The notes under the pieces are model-generated. The model was not told where the DNA came from, made no database searches, and worked only from the letters and a program-made list of their open reading frames with translations. A program made the translations under genes and the position numbers. Of a stretch of DNA of 64,000 nt, positions 1-10,216 are shown one piece after another (the first letter of the stretch is position 1; every line of letters begins with the position of its first letter). Source of the DNA: Basidiobolus meristosporus CBS 931.73. Taxonomy: Eukaryota; Basidiobolomycota; Basidiobolomycetes; Basidiobolales; Basidiobolaceae. The stretch is from positions 99,750 through 163,749 of the forward strand of contig MCFE01000117.1 of assembly GCA_002104905.1 (NCBI GenBank), read 5' to 3'.

Positions 1-113
1 ACATTCACAGAGGTGCAATATTTCATGGGCAAGGCTTGAATTCTTGTACGTAATGATGAAAAGTGATGTAGTTGCACTGCATTGTTGGGTGTCAAGCTGT
101 TTGCCCTATAGGC
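1..113. other. unassigned left edge
   Basis: Short AT-rich stretch upstream of the first Copia LTR. I see no open frame, repeat or RNA gene in it. Confidence 0.4.
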
Positions 114-461
114 TGTTGTGAAAATTTGTAATTCCACCTAAATATTCACCTAACTTATTCACTTAGATCATTACCTTTAAGTCCTGGAGAATACTGACCT
201 AACTCCTTGTTGAAATTTACTTTGAATATTATCATCAAAATACCAGGTACTCTGAAAATGAAAATTCTCAAGGTTGTCCAAACAGCCCCAAACTTTGCAA
301 ACATGCTCTTGGAACCTTGCTTAGCATATTCTTTGAGTATGTTATGCAAAGACCATGTAAAAGTATAAATACTACTTTTATATTCAATAAATCATAAAAT
401 GAAAACCACTTATTTACTTGTTTTTCCAATCACTTCCAATATCTCCAAGACTCTTACAACA
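114..461 (+). repeat. Copia-type 5' LTR (copy 1)
   Basis: The 348-bp repeat begins TGTTGT and ends ACAACA, giving a perfect short terminal inverted repeat. Clearly related sequences occur at 8751-9175, 9413-9680, 9686-9953 (inverted), 53158-53282 (partial) and 53342-53674. It is followed directly by a primer-binding-like site and the gag start, so it is the 5' LTR of an element whose interior is largely lost. A run resembling an AATAAA-type signal (attcaataaat) lies in its 3' third. Confidence 0.9.
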
Positions 462-476
462 GGTTATGTGCCCCAA
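462..476 (+). other. Copia primer-binding site, half-tRNA iMet type
   Basis: GGTTATGTGCCCC immediately follows the LTR. It resembles the complement of the anticodon stem of initiator Met tRNA, which Drosophila copia uses as an internal-fragment primer. The second copy has GGCTATGAGCCCC at 53675. The ATG inside this site (466) is in frame with gag, so primer site and gag start overlap. Confidence 0.55.
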
Positions 477-756
477 GCTCTCACTCTCTGCAGTGTCAAC
501 TACTGCTGTTACTGGAATCTTTCCCTCTGCCAAAAAGTTTGAAGGATCTAACAACCAAGTGTGGAAGATGAAGATAAAGATGCTGCTGCAAGAAAGAGGC
601 CTTTGGGATATTGTCATGGGAGAAGAATATCCTCCTCAAAATGTGGGAGAGGAAGCCTTAAAGTACCAGAGAAAGGAGCTAAGGGCCTTTAACTGCATTT
701 GCCTTAATGTCAAATACAAATGCTAATGCTGCTCCAGAGCAAAACCTGCACTACTT
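466..756 (+). pseudogene. Copia gag, 5' stub
   Basis: This encodes the N-terminal part of a Copia-type Gag, with the typical Gag motifs VWKMKIKMLLQERGLWDIV and a following acidic segment. It matches the longer copy at 53679-54690 almost residue for residue until about residue 85. Small indels near 718-745 then break the frame, and the homology ends near 756, where unrelated sequence follows. The rest of the element (zinc knuckle, protease, pol, 3' LTR) is absent here. It is a truncated, non-functional remnant. Confidence 0.85.
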
Positions 757-779
757 TGATTAAACACTCCAAGAGAAGA

Positions 780-990
780 GAAAAAAGATCATGTTGACAT
801 GGTAGCAAGCCTTTCCACAATAAGTGCACAGACAGCATAGAAGGCATCATAAGGGTCACACCCAATATTTTGCAACTAAAGTCATATTTATGGACTTATC
901 AGCCGCAATTGTACCAAAAGTTTTCTGCCAGCCACTTGGTACCTCTATAATTGCACCTAACTGCACTGGTCTCTTGCGCATGTTACAACT
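780..990 (+). pseudogene. tnp2-like transposase N-terminal fragment
   Basis: The plus-strand reading from about 820 contains HRQHRRHHKGHTQYFATKVIF, followed by a divergent tail. The same region of the larger transposase remnant at 6460-6203 (minus) reads EAHRQHREYYKECGQCFATQ and continues VIF, and the nucleotide similarity continues to the shared TTGCGCA near 974. It is therefore a second, isolated fragment of the same CACTA/tnp2-like family, wedged between the Copia stub and the gypsy remnant. Confidence 0.6.
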
Positions 991-1001
991 TAAGAAGTGT
1001 C

Positions 1002-4000
1002 TTAGATATAAGGATATCCGTGCCGGCAGATGAGGTGTTCTAGAATGAATTGGGCGGTTGTCTTCTGGTCTTTATTTTGGATGGCTTGGGCTTCTACCCA
1101 CTTTGAGAAATAATTGGTAGCAATTATTATGTATTGTTCTCCTTTCTTTGTTTTCATAAAGGGCCCAACAAAGTCAATCCCTGTCTGATAGAAGGGTAGG
1201 TCAAGCGGTATTGGTGCAGTTGTTCCTATCTTTTGACTTTGGTTAAATCTTTTGCAGGTGGAGCATCTTTGTAGTGTATTCACAATGTTGGTTGTCATTT
1301 TTTTCCAATAAAATGTCTTTCTTAACATCTTGTATGTTGTTAGAAGGTTAGCATGTCCTAATGACATATGTCTTTCTTGTATAATTTCTTTGCGGGCAGT
1401 TATTGGGGGTACCTCAACTCTTAACTGTCCTTGGAGGAACCATAATTGGTTTTCTTGTACTTTGTACTGACACCATTTCTTTTGAAAGTCCCTCTTCTGC
1501 TTGTTTGTAACAACATGTTTGGGATACTTCCCTCCTCTTTTAAAGCAGATTACATCTTTGTAGTCATTGCTGACGCATACTTGGCAAACGGGATAGCGAC
1601 TGAGGAAGTCTGCATCTTGGTGTTTCTTGCCAGCGCAATGAATTATTTTGAAGTTGTATTCTTGTAGTTGGAGGGCCCAACATGCTAGTCAACCGGTAAA
1701 GTCTTTAGTTTTCATCAGCCAGACCAGTGCGCTGTGGTCCGTTACTCTTGTGAATCAGCAACCATGTATGTATGTGTGGAGTTGTTTAATTGAATAAACA
1801 ACAGCCAGACATTCTATCTTGGTAACAGGGTAGTGACGTTTGTGTTTGTTTAACAAATGGCTCGCGTAACCAATTGGGTGGAATTTGCCGGGTTGGTGGT
1901 ATTGTCCCAGTATGGCGCCTATACCGGTGAGACTTCCATCACAGTTAATAAAAAATCTCGCATCCCAATTGGGAAAACATAACACTGGCGGTGACGTCAG
2001 GGAATGTTTCAGCTGATTGAATGCTCTCTTTTGAGGCTCCAACCATACAAAACACTGGCCTTTTTGCGTCAATTTGTATAGGGGGGCTGCTATTGTTGCA
2101 AAGTTTTTGACAAAGCGGCAATAGTAGCCGGCTAATCCTAGGAATCCCAACACTGCATTAATATCCTTTGGTGTGGGTGTATCTTGAACGGCTTTCGGGA
2201 GTGAAATAGATGGGTATATTCCATCTGCCAAGATCTTGTGGCCCAGGAACAACAATTTTGTATACAGGAAATGGCACTTCTTGAGATGTAGTTTGAGTTG
2301 GTTCTTGAGGAGGGCTGTCAGTATATGTTGCACGTTGTGTATATGTTCTTCTACATTGGGGGAATATATTGTGATGTTGTCCAGATACACAAGAGTGCAT
2401 TCCCATTGTAGATTTCCTAGCACCTTGTCAATCATCCTTTGGAATGTAGCAGGGGCATTGCACAAGCCAAAAGGTAGTCAGTTCCATTTGTATAATCCAA
2501 ACAATGTTATAAAAGCGGTTTTGGGTCAATCTTCCGGGGCTACTTCTACTTGCCAATACCCGGAGATTAAGTCAAGAGAGCTAAAATATTTAACTCCGAT
2601 TAATCTGTCCAACAGGTTGCCTATTTGCGGTAGTGGATACACGTCCTTCTGGGTGACAGCGCTCAATTTTTGGTAGTCAATGCAAAAGCGTCACTTTCCG
2701 TCTTTCTTTGGGACTATCACTACGGGGGAGGCCCATGGTGACTGGCTCTCTGTAATGATATTGTCTTTCAATAAAGTTTCAATTGTCTCTTTGATATAGT
2801 CCGTGTCAATTTTTGAGTTCCGATAGGCTTTTTGCTTGATGGGGTATTTGCCAGTGAGGTGGATTTGGTGATGTACCCCAGGTATATGACCAATTACTTG
2901 GTTCTTAGAGAATACTTGGGCAAGCGGGTGTATTCCTTCTAGGAACTTGTCTTGTAACGCAGGCGGTAGACTGGGGTCCACATCTAGTTTGGGGAGTTCT
3001 TCTTCTGGTTCCTTGTTTGTAGGTGGTCCTTGGTTGTTTCTGTTGACTTCCTCTAGGTTCAACAATGGTACTCCTCTAGGCAATGTCACCGTGTGTTGCC
3101 CGTTGTTGACCACTAAGCACTTCAGACTTTGCGTTTCAAATTTTGGTGGTATCCATACTTTAGGGATTGAGATTCCTTCTAGTTGCTTGGATGCCTTTGC
3201 TGCGGTTATCATTCTTCCGCTTGTCAAATAAGCTATTGGTGTCTCTAATGAGATCACTATCTCACTGGCGGGTGGTATTTTTATCACCTTTTGTGTGATG
3301 ATTGGAGACTGCAACGGTTTCACTTCTTCAATTGTCACACTGTTGCTACGCGCCTTGCTCTCATTGGTGATATGAATCAGTGGGATACTCTCAGTATCCC
3401 ACCTGAGTTCAGATGCACTGTAAAGTATATCCATCTTATGTTGGATAAACCAACTCTTGCCAATGAGTAAGTTGTTGGCAGCAACGGGTAGAACCACAAC
3501 ATCTTGGTGTATTATCAGGTTGCCTAGCCGGATGGGGCAATTAGGCTCCACGCCTACCATTGTGTCCAGTTGGCCATTTGCTAGCCGTACTCAAATGGTG
3601 TTGTTGGGGACTATGTCTAATTTTAGACGTTTTGCTAATGACTCTGACATGATCAACATAGAGGATCCTGTGTTGATAAGGGCAAGAATCTCTTTATTCA
3701 CTATACATACCTTTATGTATGTACCTTTATTTGGTTTTTGCAGGACCGTCTGGTTGACATGAAGGGTTGTTATCTCCTTCAATCCCTCTATCAGTTCCTT
3801 GACTAGAGCCAGGGCAAGTCCCAGTAAATTGGTTATTGGGAGGGTTGCCTTGGTTTGCTCTAGTACCTTCATTATGGGAAATAGGCCATGGGAAGATGTG
3901 CTAGCGTTCTTTGTTTGTTTTAACACTTCTTCCCAAGGCTCATTCCGCACTTCTTCACCTAATTCCACGTTCTTTCCTTTTGACGGAACCTCTACTACAG

Positions 4001-4085
4001 GTTCCTTTGCCTCCTCTCTAGAAGCATCATGTCAACGCTTCTTCTTCCGCACTTTGACTGTCCTGACCGGAGGGCTTAGATTGAC
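1002..4085 (-). pseudogene. gypsy pol remnant (PR-RT-RH-IN)
   Basis: A single frame can be followed from about 4085 to 1002, broken by seven TGA codons (near 4033, 3590, 2690, 2534, 2477, 1754 and 1690). In order it shows the aspartic protease motif, here ALINTGSS instead of ALIDTGSS; the RT palm with PFGLCNAPATFQRM and YLDN in place of YxDD; RNase H; and the integrase zinc-binding H-H-C-C region followed by GIDFVGPF. The catalytic Asp of protease and one of the two palm Asp residues are replaced by Asn, so the enzyme activities would be lost even without the stops. The integrase core is cut off after RHGYPYI. Confidence 0.9.
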
Positions 4086-4948
4086 TGAGTCCTGTTGGCC
4101 TCCTGGCAAGGGACTCTGTCTTTTGATGCCTTCTTCTCTTTGGTGTCTGGTGCAGCTTCTTGTCCATACTGTTTTTCACATTTGTGAGCCTGGTGACCTT
4201 TTTCTCCACACACATAACACGGATACTGTTGTTGCCGTTGTTCCATCTGTTGGGTCAGGGCTTGTACCTGGGTCTTTAGATCTACAACAGCTTCCCAGAG
4301 TTTATCACTTTCTTTGGGGACTTCTTGGACATTGTTGATCAAGAGTTCTTGGACCTTTTGCCGTAATTCTTCTAACTCACGGTCTTTCAGGGAGGCAATT
4401 TTTCCTTTCTTACGGGGGATCCCTGTCCTTTGATCATTTGTATCACTATAGGGTAGCCCCCATAGCAAGATGACCCATTGCACTTGTTTGACCAGCTCTT
4501 GCAGCGTTTTACATCCCTGTTGTTCTTTGGATGCCCTACGTCTTATTTTGTTGTCTAAGCCCATGATGTAATACCTCATGAGCTGTTGTTTGGCAATTTC
4601 ATCCTTTGGGAGACATCAAACTTGTTGGAGGAACAGCTCAGTGTAGGCTTCATAGCTCTCACTGCTTTTCTTCCATGAGGACAGTAGAAGGGCTTTGTAG
4701 TGGTACCCTTTGGCATATAGAAAGCGTGTCTTGTAGGCTTCTTCTAGTGCATCCCAGTTGTCTTTAACTGCATCTTCCAACCCATAATGCCATCACCATG
4801 CTGACCCTTCCATATGTCATGCAAACTCCCTTACTTTCTTATTGTTGTCCCATCCTGCATCAACTGCAACTCTCTCAAACTTATTGAACCATTCAAGGGC
4901 TTTCTCTCTCTTTCCTTTGTATGTTTTTAGTTTGATTGTAGTAGTCAT
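4076..4948 (-). pseudogene. gypsy gag remnant
   Basis: One frame runs from an ATG at 4948 (MTTTIKLKTYKGKERKAL) through a capsid-like region (EWFNKFERVAVDAGWDNN) to a CCHC zinc knuckle, CYVCGEKGHQAHKC, near residues 250-265. It carries three TGA stops (near 4840, 4795 and 4616), each at a position where Arg (CGA) would fit. Capsid-like and knuckle regions and a Gln-rich coiled segment before the knuckle are all recognisable. It is not translatable as it stands. Confidence 0.85.
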
Positions 4949-5160
4949 TACCTCACTTGTGCTTATTTCCGCAGAGATGGCACCAAATATGTGGGTTATT
5001 ACTGACTGTACTTGGTGAGTGGGAGAGCTTGTAGGTCAAGTCAGTACCACTTGGTTCAGAATAGCTTCCAATAGGAGGTAGTAAGGAAATAAATAATTTT
5101 GTCCCAAATCTCCTTGTTCTCTTGCTTGGTTCAATTGGGTAGATATATATCACTTGGGGG

Positions 5161-5342
5161 CTTAGATAATAGACAATCTGTTATAAAATAGGGGTGTGAA
5201 CACCTTCCTATTATGGTAAGTGTTCTAACTAGATAAGGGCAGGGATAGGAGGGAGGGTGTGTGGGGGAATCATAGGGAGGATACTGGGGGACTTTGGGTA
5301 GGACTCTGGGGAGAACTCTTGGGCAAAGAGTGGGTACTGCAT
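5161..5342. other. possible gypsy 5' LTR region
   Basis: G-rich plus-strand stretch upstream of the gypsy gag. The minus strand has a TATA-like CTATTTTATAA near 5180-5190, which would suit an LTR promoter, but with no second LTR in the window the boundaries cannot be set. Confidence 0.3.
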
Positions 5343-6460
5343 TTAGTACTCACAGTAGCTATCCATGTTTGACAGTGATTTAGGCCCAGATACCAGTGAG
5401 ACTACCATCAGATTATTGCTCTGATATTGTAAGATGGGTGGCAGATTCAGATTGATGAGAATTAGTGGCCAGCAGGATTTGTTGACAGAGTACTTGTTTA
5501 ATGAGATCCCATCAAGTGCTAAGGCAAAGGCATGGTCATACATACCTTCAAAGTAGCCTCTGCTTCTTAGCTGTTTATAATGTTTGCCATTGAATATATT
5601 GGATATGTTTGCACTTGATTGATACTGAGGGCGGTGCTGTATAGCTACGCAATATTTGTTGGACTGCATCAGCTTCCTCAGTCAGGGTATTACCAGAATA
5701 TGTCCAGAGTGTGAACAATGTTTTCCCTCAATGGTGGTGGATTCCTGACAACTTGGACACCTTGCAATGGTGGCATTGATGGATGTGAATGCCATGCAAC
5801 TGTTAACACATGCTGGAATCAGGACAGTCTCTGGATCATATGTTGCTAACCACATGATGGTTGTCCACTTGTACCAAGTACATGGTAAGTTACATCCCAG
5901 AATGATTTTGGCAAGAAGCAGTAATAAATCCTCAAAGCACCCATTACTGATATTAGTGGAAACATGCCACTTCTCTAGCCACAGTATTATATCATTCACT
6001 GGTAGATGGATTACTAGGCTCACTTGGCTCCATAAAGTATCCTTGGCATTTGTTTCAACAGGTGTTGTCTCATTGCATATTGGGATTTGACCAGGCTCAT
6101 ACATGGTTCTGTTGTTAGGGGAGATAGGCTTGCAATCCATCAGTGAACCTTCTTTGTCAGAGCTATCACTCTGCATGCCATATTCAGAAGGCTGAGGTGA
6201 GCCTAAAGGCATGACAAACTCACCTGACTCAGTTTGCGCAAGGTGACAAAGACAGCCAGGTGCAATACTGATGTATTAACTGGCCAGCCAGATAATGTTG
6301 GTACAGTAGTCACCAATGAATGGTGAAATATGACTTGGGTGGCAAAACATTGGCCACATTCCTTGTAGTACTCTCTATGCTGTCTGTGTGCTTCATGGCT
6401 GAGCCACTTGCTACAATAGCCACATGGTCTTTTTTCTCTTTGCTTACAGCATTGAGTCAA
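5343..6460 (-). pseudogene. CACTA/tnp2-like transposase remnant
   Basis: Three minus-strand open pieces (6460-6203, 6212-5682, 5669-5343) belong to one fungal tnp2-type (CACTA superfamily) transposase. The middle piece carries LIPACVNSCMAFTS followed by ARCPSCQES, matching the family pattern of a Cys-rich segment with a CPxC pair. The last piece carries the family block LALDGISLNKYSVNKSCWPL, then a NLPP and a VSGPKS motif. The pieces are in different frames, so at least two frameshifts have occurred, and the C-terminal part is missing. No terminal inverted repeat beginning CACTA was found. Confidence 0.65.
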
Positions 6461-6721
6461 AGTAGTCTTGTCTGTGGGGCAAACAGTTTGACACTCAACA
6501 ATGTAATGCTATTATATCACTTTTTGGTCAATACTCATGTGAATTTATGACAGTCTTTTATTTGAGACATTGCACCTACATGAATGCAAGATTCAATGAT
6601 GACCCACCATAGTGAGCATTTTAAATACAGTTGTGGCACCACATACACACATATATGTAACACTATTTCCCCTTTGGTTTGACTCACTTCTATATATATG
6701 CTGTTAGAGAATTAAGCAAAG
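6461..6721. other. spacer between divergent remnants
   Basis: AT-rich spacer between the minus-strand transposase remnant and the plus-strand ORF remnant. It has several TATA-like runs (for example tctatatatatg near 6692) but no identifiable element ends. Confidence 0.3.
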
Positions 6722-7779
6722 TTGTCTGGTTCCCAACCAATCCCCACCGCTGACTGCAACAGAAGAGTGGTTAGTCAACTGCTTGCTTTGACATTCAGTG
6801 CAACAAGCCGGGCTATATCCAAAAAAGGCCATGTTGGCAGTGTGCCCACTGAAGGTAATAATGCAGGCTCCTCAGGCTCTCAATCAAGTAGGCAATTGAG
6901 AACCTCTCTGGAGCCACAAGCTGACTGTTATGCTCAGGCAGATGAGTATGTAGCAAACACAGTACCCTTAGTTGAAGACCAGCAAGTGGCCATCATGACA
7001 TCACCACCACCTATATTAGAAAGTATGTTGTCAGCTCATACCAATGCATAAATGAAGCAATTGAGTGCAGTGGCTGATAGGATAGATGCTATGGCCCAGG
7101 GAAATCAGGCAATAGTCCCAAAACAGAATGAGCAGATAATACATGTAGAGCAATCAATATCCCAGGTAGAGAAAGCAGTATCTTTGCTGCAAAGAAGTAG
7201 CTCAGGTAGCTCAATGTCACAGCCAAGAATTGAGCCATTTCCCAGTGTAACAGCATAGGAACACTGTACAGTGTTTGAAGCACAACAACAGTGCACAAAG
7301 ATAAAGCCCACAGAAAAGCCTATCACAGCATGGGAGGGAGACAATGTGGTGTTTATGCCAAAGCCCAAAAATCAAAAGACATTGAAGATCTATGAAGCCT
7401 TTCAATGCAATATTGAAGAGTGGGCAAATATTCAAGAGGCCATCAGAAGTCTAACACACCATTGCCTTTAGTCCAGCATACCATGGGCCATCAGGGACTT
7501 GAGACCAAGCAGAATGCACTTGACTTATTCCATGAGCATTATCCTGAATTCAAACAGGCAAACCAGTTTTGGGCCAGCATTGGTATGCTAAGAAAGTATC
7601 TTAAGAATAGCAGAAGCTATCAAAGGCAGCAGAACAAGGGTGCCATGGCTAAAAGCCAGCAGTTTCCTCAAGAGCCTGTTACAAGCAGGGCCAAAAGCTC
7701 CAGACAAGTGTCAAAGATATACCTCTTAGTCACAGGACTTAGTACTTGTGACAGCCTTTGGATGGGATCATCACAATAA
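6722..7779 (+). pseudogene. decayed ORF of unknown family, Gag- or accessory-like
   Basis: Four adjoining plus-strand open pieces (6722-7051, 7052-7258, 7271-7471, 7420-7779) look like one broken reading frame. The first is Ser/Gln-rich and low complexity; the second (KQNEQIIHVEQSISQVEKAV) would form a short coiled coil; the third and fourth are charged (KPKNQKTLKIYEAFQCNIEE, ending in a basic tail). Low complexity plus coiled coil and a basic C-terminus recalls retroelement Gag or the accessory protein of DNA transposons. I cannot name the family. It is head-to-head with the tnp2-like remnant. Confidence 0.35.
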
Positions 7780-8750
7780 CTTTTCATAGGGTTACCCCCA
7801 TTGTGGGATCTAGATGGCTATTTCAGATTGGATCCACCTGCAGGATCAATATATTTTTTAGGGACTTAGGCACTTTGAAACCCTCTCAAGAGCAGCTATA
7901 TTAGACCAAATAGGTACTTTCATTATTGACTATGTAATCCAACAGCATTGGCAATATTAGGATGTATGGTTATTGAAATATAGATAAAGCATTAAATGAC
8001 TGACTTTCACATAAGGGTTTGATCAAAATCCCAGCCAATATTCTGCTAGTCACAATGATTTTGTACTGAGTTCCTTTGGGATCCATTGGAGTAACAGATG
8101 ATTGCACTTTTCCATATCATGGTATCTAACAACTTTGGTGAGATATATATATTTATTTAGCATAGACTTATTCTTAGGTTGATCAAACCTTAACTCAGCT
8201 TCAATGATATAATAATATCACCAAAAGCAAAATGTCAGGCTTCCTTCCTACTTGGAGTATATAAGATGTAGCCTTTGTTGAATAGATCTGCTCAAGAGTA
8301 ATTCAGACTTTTGCAGCTCTCTCTTGAATATAATCCCTCCCTAGAATTGAAGCTTGGATATGCAAGCATGGAAGACTCTTGGTCTCCTCTGCTTGAGCTT
8401 CAAAATTAGCTATTCATGAACAGAAGGATCCCCCACTTCATCAGAAACATTGCTCCAAGAGTTTCTCACGCAGACTTCTTGTCTATATCTTCCAAAGCTG
8501 GTAGTAAATTTCAGCAAGATTTGCAATAGAAGGAAGCATCCTGGATGGAGGGCTGATTGCAATCTAAATTGACTTGTTGTGGCACTCATAATCTGCCAGA
8601 AAGTCAAATGGAGGTTCTGAAAGTGTGAATAGAGATACTCCAAAAGGACTACATTCACATGGAGCTTATAATATAATCCAACTGTATCTAAAAATTTTTG
8701 ATTATAGTAGAGCACAGGGCTATCATAAAGTAATGCTAGAATGCTTTATA
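7780..8750. other. decayed repeat DNA, probably Copia interior
   Basis: No readable gene. Its right end (about 8700-8750) joins, across the inserted solo LTR, to the Copia RNase H tail that resumes at 9181, so at least the right part is old Copia pol. The minus-strand 101-codon open frame at 8410-8715 matches nothing I know and is probably chance. Confidence 0.4.
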
Positions 8751-9175
8751 TTTTGTGAAAATTTGCAATTTCACCTAAATGTTCATCTAACTTAGTCACT
8801 TAGATTATTACCCACAAATATTAGAGAATACTGACCAAATTCCTTGTTGGGATTTACTTGGGATATTTCTCACCAAAAGATCATTCCCTTCAAATACTAG
8901 AGAATACTGACCAAATTCCTTGTTGGGATTTACTTAGAATATTCTCACCAAAATACCAGGTACCCAGAACATGAAAATTCTGAAAGTATTCCAAACAGCC
9001 CCAAACTTTGCACACATGTTCTTGGGACCTTTCTAATCCTATTCTTTGTGCTTGCTATGCCAAGGCCGTGTAAAAGTATAAACATTCCTTATATATGCAA
9101 TAAATGATTAAGCAAAAGCCACATAATTTACTTGTTCTCCAAATCACTTCCAATATCTCTAAGACTCTTACAACA
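8751..9175 (+). repeat. Copia solo LTR with 5-bp target-site duplication
   Basis: LTR related to that at 114-461 and ending ACAACA. It is flanked by TTATA on both sides (8746-8750 and 9176-9180), the 5-bp duplication expected for Copia insertion. It is longer than the others because about 60 bp are tandemly duplicated: the segment around 8818-8878 recurs at 8898-8957. It sits inside an older Copia RNase H sequence, making a nested insertion that later recombined to a solo LTR. Confidence 0.85.
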
Positions 9176-9180
9176 TTATA

Positions 9181-9399
9181 GATACTATGAGTAATTAGAT
9201 TCAAATCCAACTTTTCATGCTAGAACTAAGCACATAGATATTAGACACCATTTCATACATGTAGCTATACAGAATAACTTAGCAAAGTTGGTTTACTGCT
9301 CTATAGATGAAATGATTGCAGCCACATTTACCAAACCATTGGTGAGTGACAAATTTGATCATCTTAGGTCACAGTTAGGACTAGTCAGTATGAACATTT
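9181..9399 (+). pseudogene. Copia pol C-terminus (RNase H tail)
   Basis: The frame reads NPTFHARTKHIDIRHHFIHV, then ATFTKPLVSDKFDHLRSQLG and ends LVSMNI with TAG at 9397-9399. RTKHIDIRxHF and TKPL are hallmark motifs of the Copia RNase H end. Upstream, a stop at about 9196 and the solo-LTR insertion interrupt it. A purine-rich tract (agtgggag) lies directly before the next LTR, as expected for the polypurine primer. Confidence 0.85.
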
Positions 9400-9984
9400 A
9401 GTTTAGTGGGAGTGTTGCAAACATTTGTAATTCCACCTAAATATTCACCTAACTTGGTCACTTAGATCATTACCTACAAATATTAGAGAATACTGACCAA
9501 ATTCCTTGTTGGGATTTACTTGGGATATTTTCACCAAAACATCAGGTACCCAGAGCATAAAAATTCTCAAAGCGGTCCAAACAGCCCCAAACTTTGCAAA
9601 CATGTTCTTGGGCCCTTTCTAAACAGATTTCATTTGTTCTTCATGCCAAGGCCATGTAAAAGTATAAACACTACTTTGACATCATGTAATAGCGGTATTT
9701 ATACTTTTTACTTGGTCTTGGCAAAACAAAATGTGGAATGTGTTTAGGAAGGTCCCGAGAACATGCGTTCAAGGTTTAGGACTGTTTGGACAACTTGGAA
9801 TATTTTCACCAAAACATCAGATACCCAAAACATGAAAATTCCCAAAGTGCATCCCAACAAGGAAGCTTGGCAGTATTCTCTAAGATTTGTAGGCAATGAT
9901 CTAAGTGACCAAGTTTGGTGAATATTTAGGTGGAATTACGAATTTTTACAACACTCCCACTCAGCTAAATGTTCATACTGACTA
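9381..9984. repeat. head-to-head Copia 3' ends forming a ~600-bp palindrome
   Basis: The left arm (9381-9680) contains the last pol codons (VSMNI), the polypurine tract and an LTR fragment starting at 9413. The right arm (9686-9984) contains the same order on the minus strand, with the LTR start at 9953. The arms meet at about 9681-9685. Both LTR fragments break at the same internal place. Within the right arm, about 9796-9859 (aatattttcaccaaaacatc and beyond) is again in plus orientation, a small inversion nested in the inverted arm. Confidence 0.8.
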
Positions 9985-10216
9985 TATATATATATATGTA
10001 TATACATTGCCCTCCCACTCACAATATCTGCGCAACAAGTATGAGCTGAGGTGCTCTAGGCCGGATGAGCATGGCACCACGGCTTCGTGGGTGCACTCTG
10101 CATATTTGATGAATGCTGGACTTCATTGCGGTGTGTACATACATAGTTTGGTAAGATTACAGTGGGGAAGTGTATAGGGGGATGATCTGAAACCCGGTAT
10201 GGTGATGGTCGAACCT
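9985..10216. other. spacer, transposon-to-gene transition
   Basis: A short (TA)n run near 9983-10004 is followed by unremarkable sequence leading to the 3' end of the first gene. CpG frequency rises from here on. Confidence 0.4.

Larger units (their letters stand above)
1002..5160 (-). mobile_element. decayed Ty3/gypsy LTR retrotransposon
   Basis: Reading the minus strand, gag (from 4948), protease, reverse transcriptase, RNase H and the N-terminal half of integrase follow in the Ty3/gypsy order. The gag frame and the pol frame differ and overlap near 4076-4085, as in elements that shift frame between gag and pol. Ten in-frame stops are visible and all ten are TGA. The element stops abruptly at 1002 within the integrase core, and no 3' LTR is seen. 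A 5' LTR may occupy roughly 4990-5340 but I could not define it. Confidence 0.9.

Noticed and set aside
1090-1130. Integrase ATD-to-ATN change counted as a catalytic-site loss
   Set aside because: That Asp is conserved in the family but is not one of the DDE residues. I list it only as a CpG-type change.
2236-2676. Plus-strand ORF of 146 codons in the gypsy region
   Set aside because: It lies antisense to the RT frame, and its sequence (for example Cys- and Ser-rich runs) is the shadow of that coding strand.
4990-5010. Gypsy primer-binding site (minus strand TTGGTGCC)
   Set aside because: It recalls the TTGGCGCC seen near gag in some gypsy elements, but without a defined LTR end I could not support a tRNA match.
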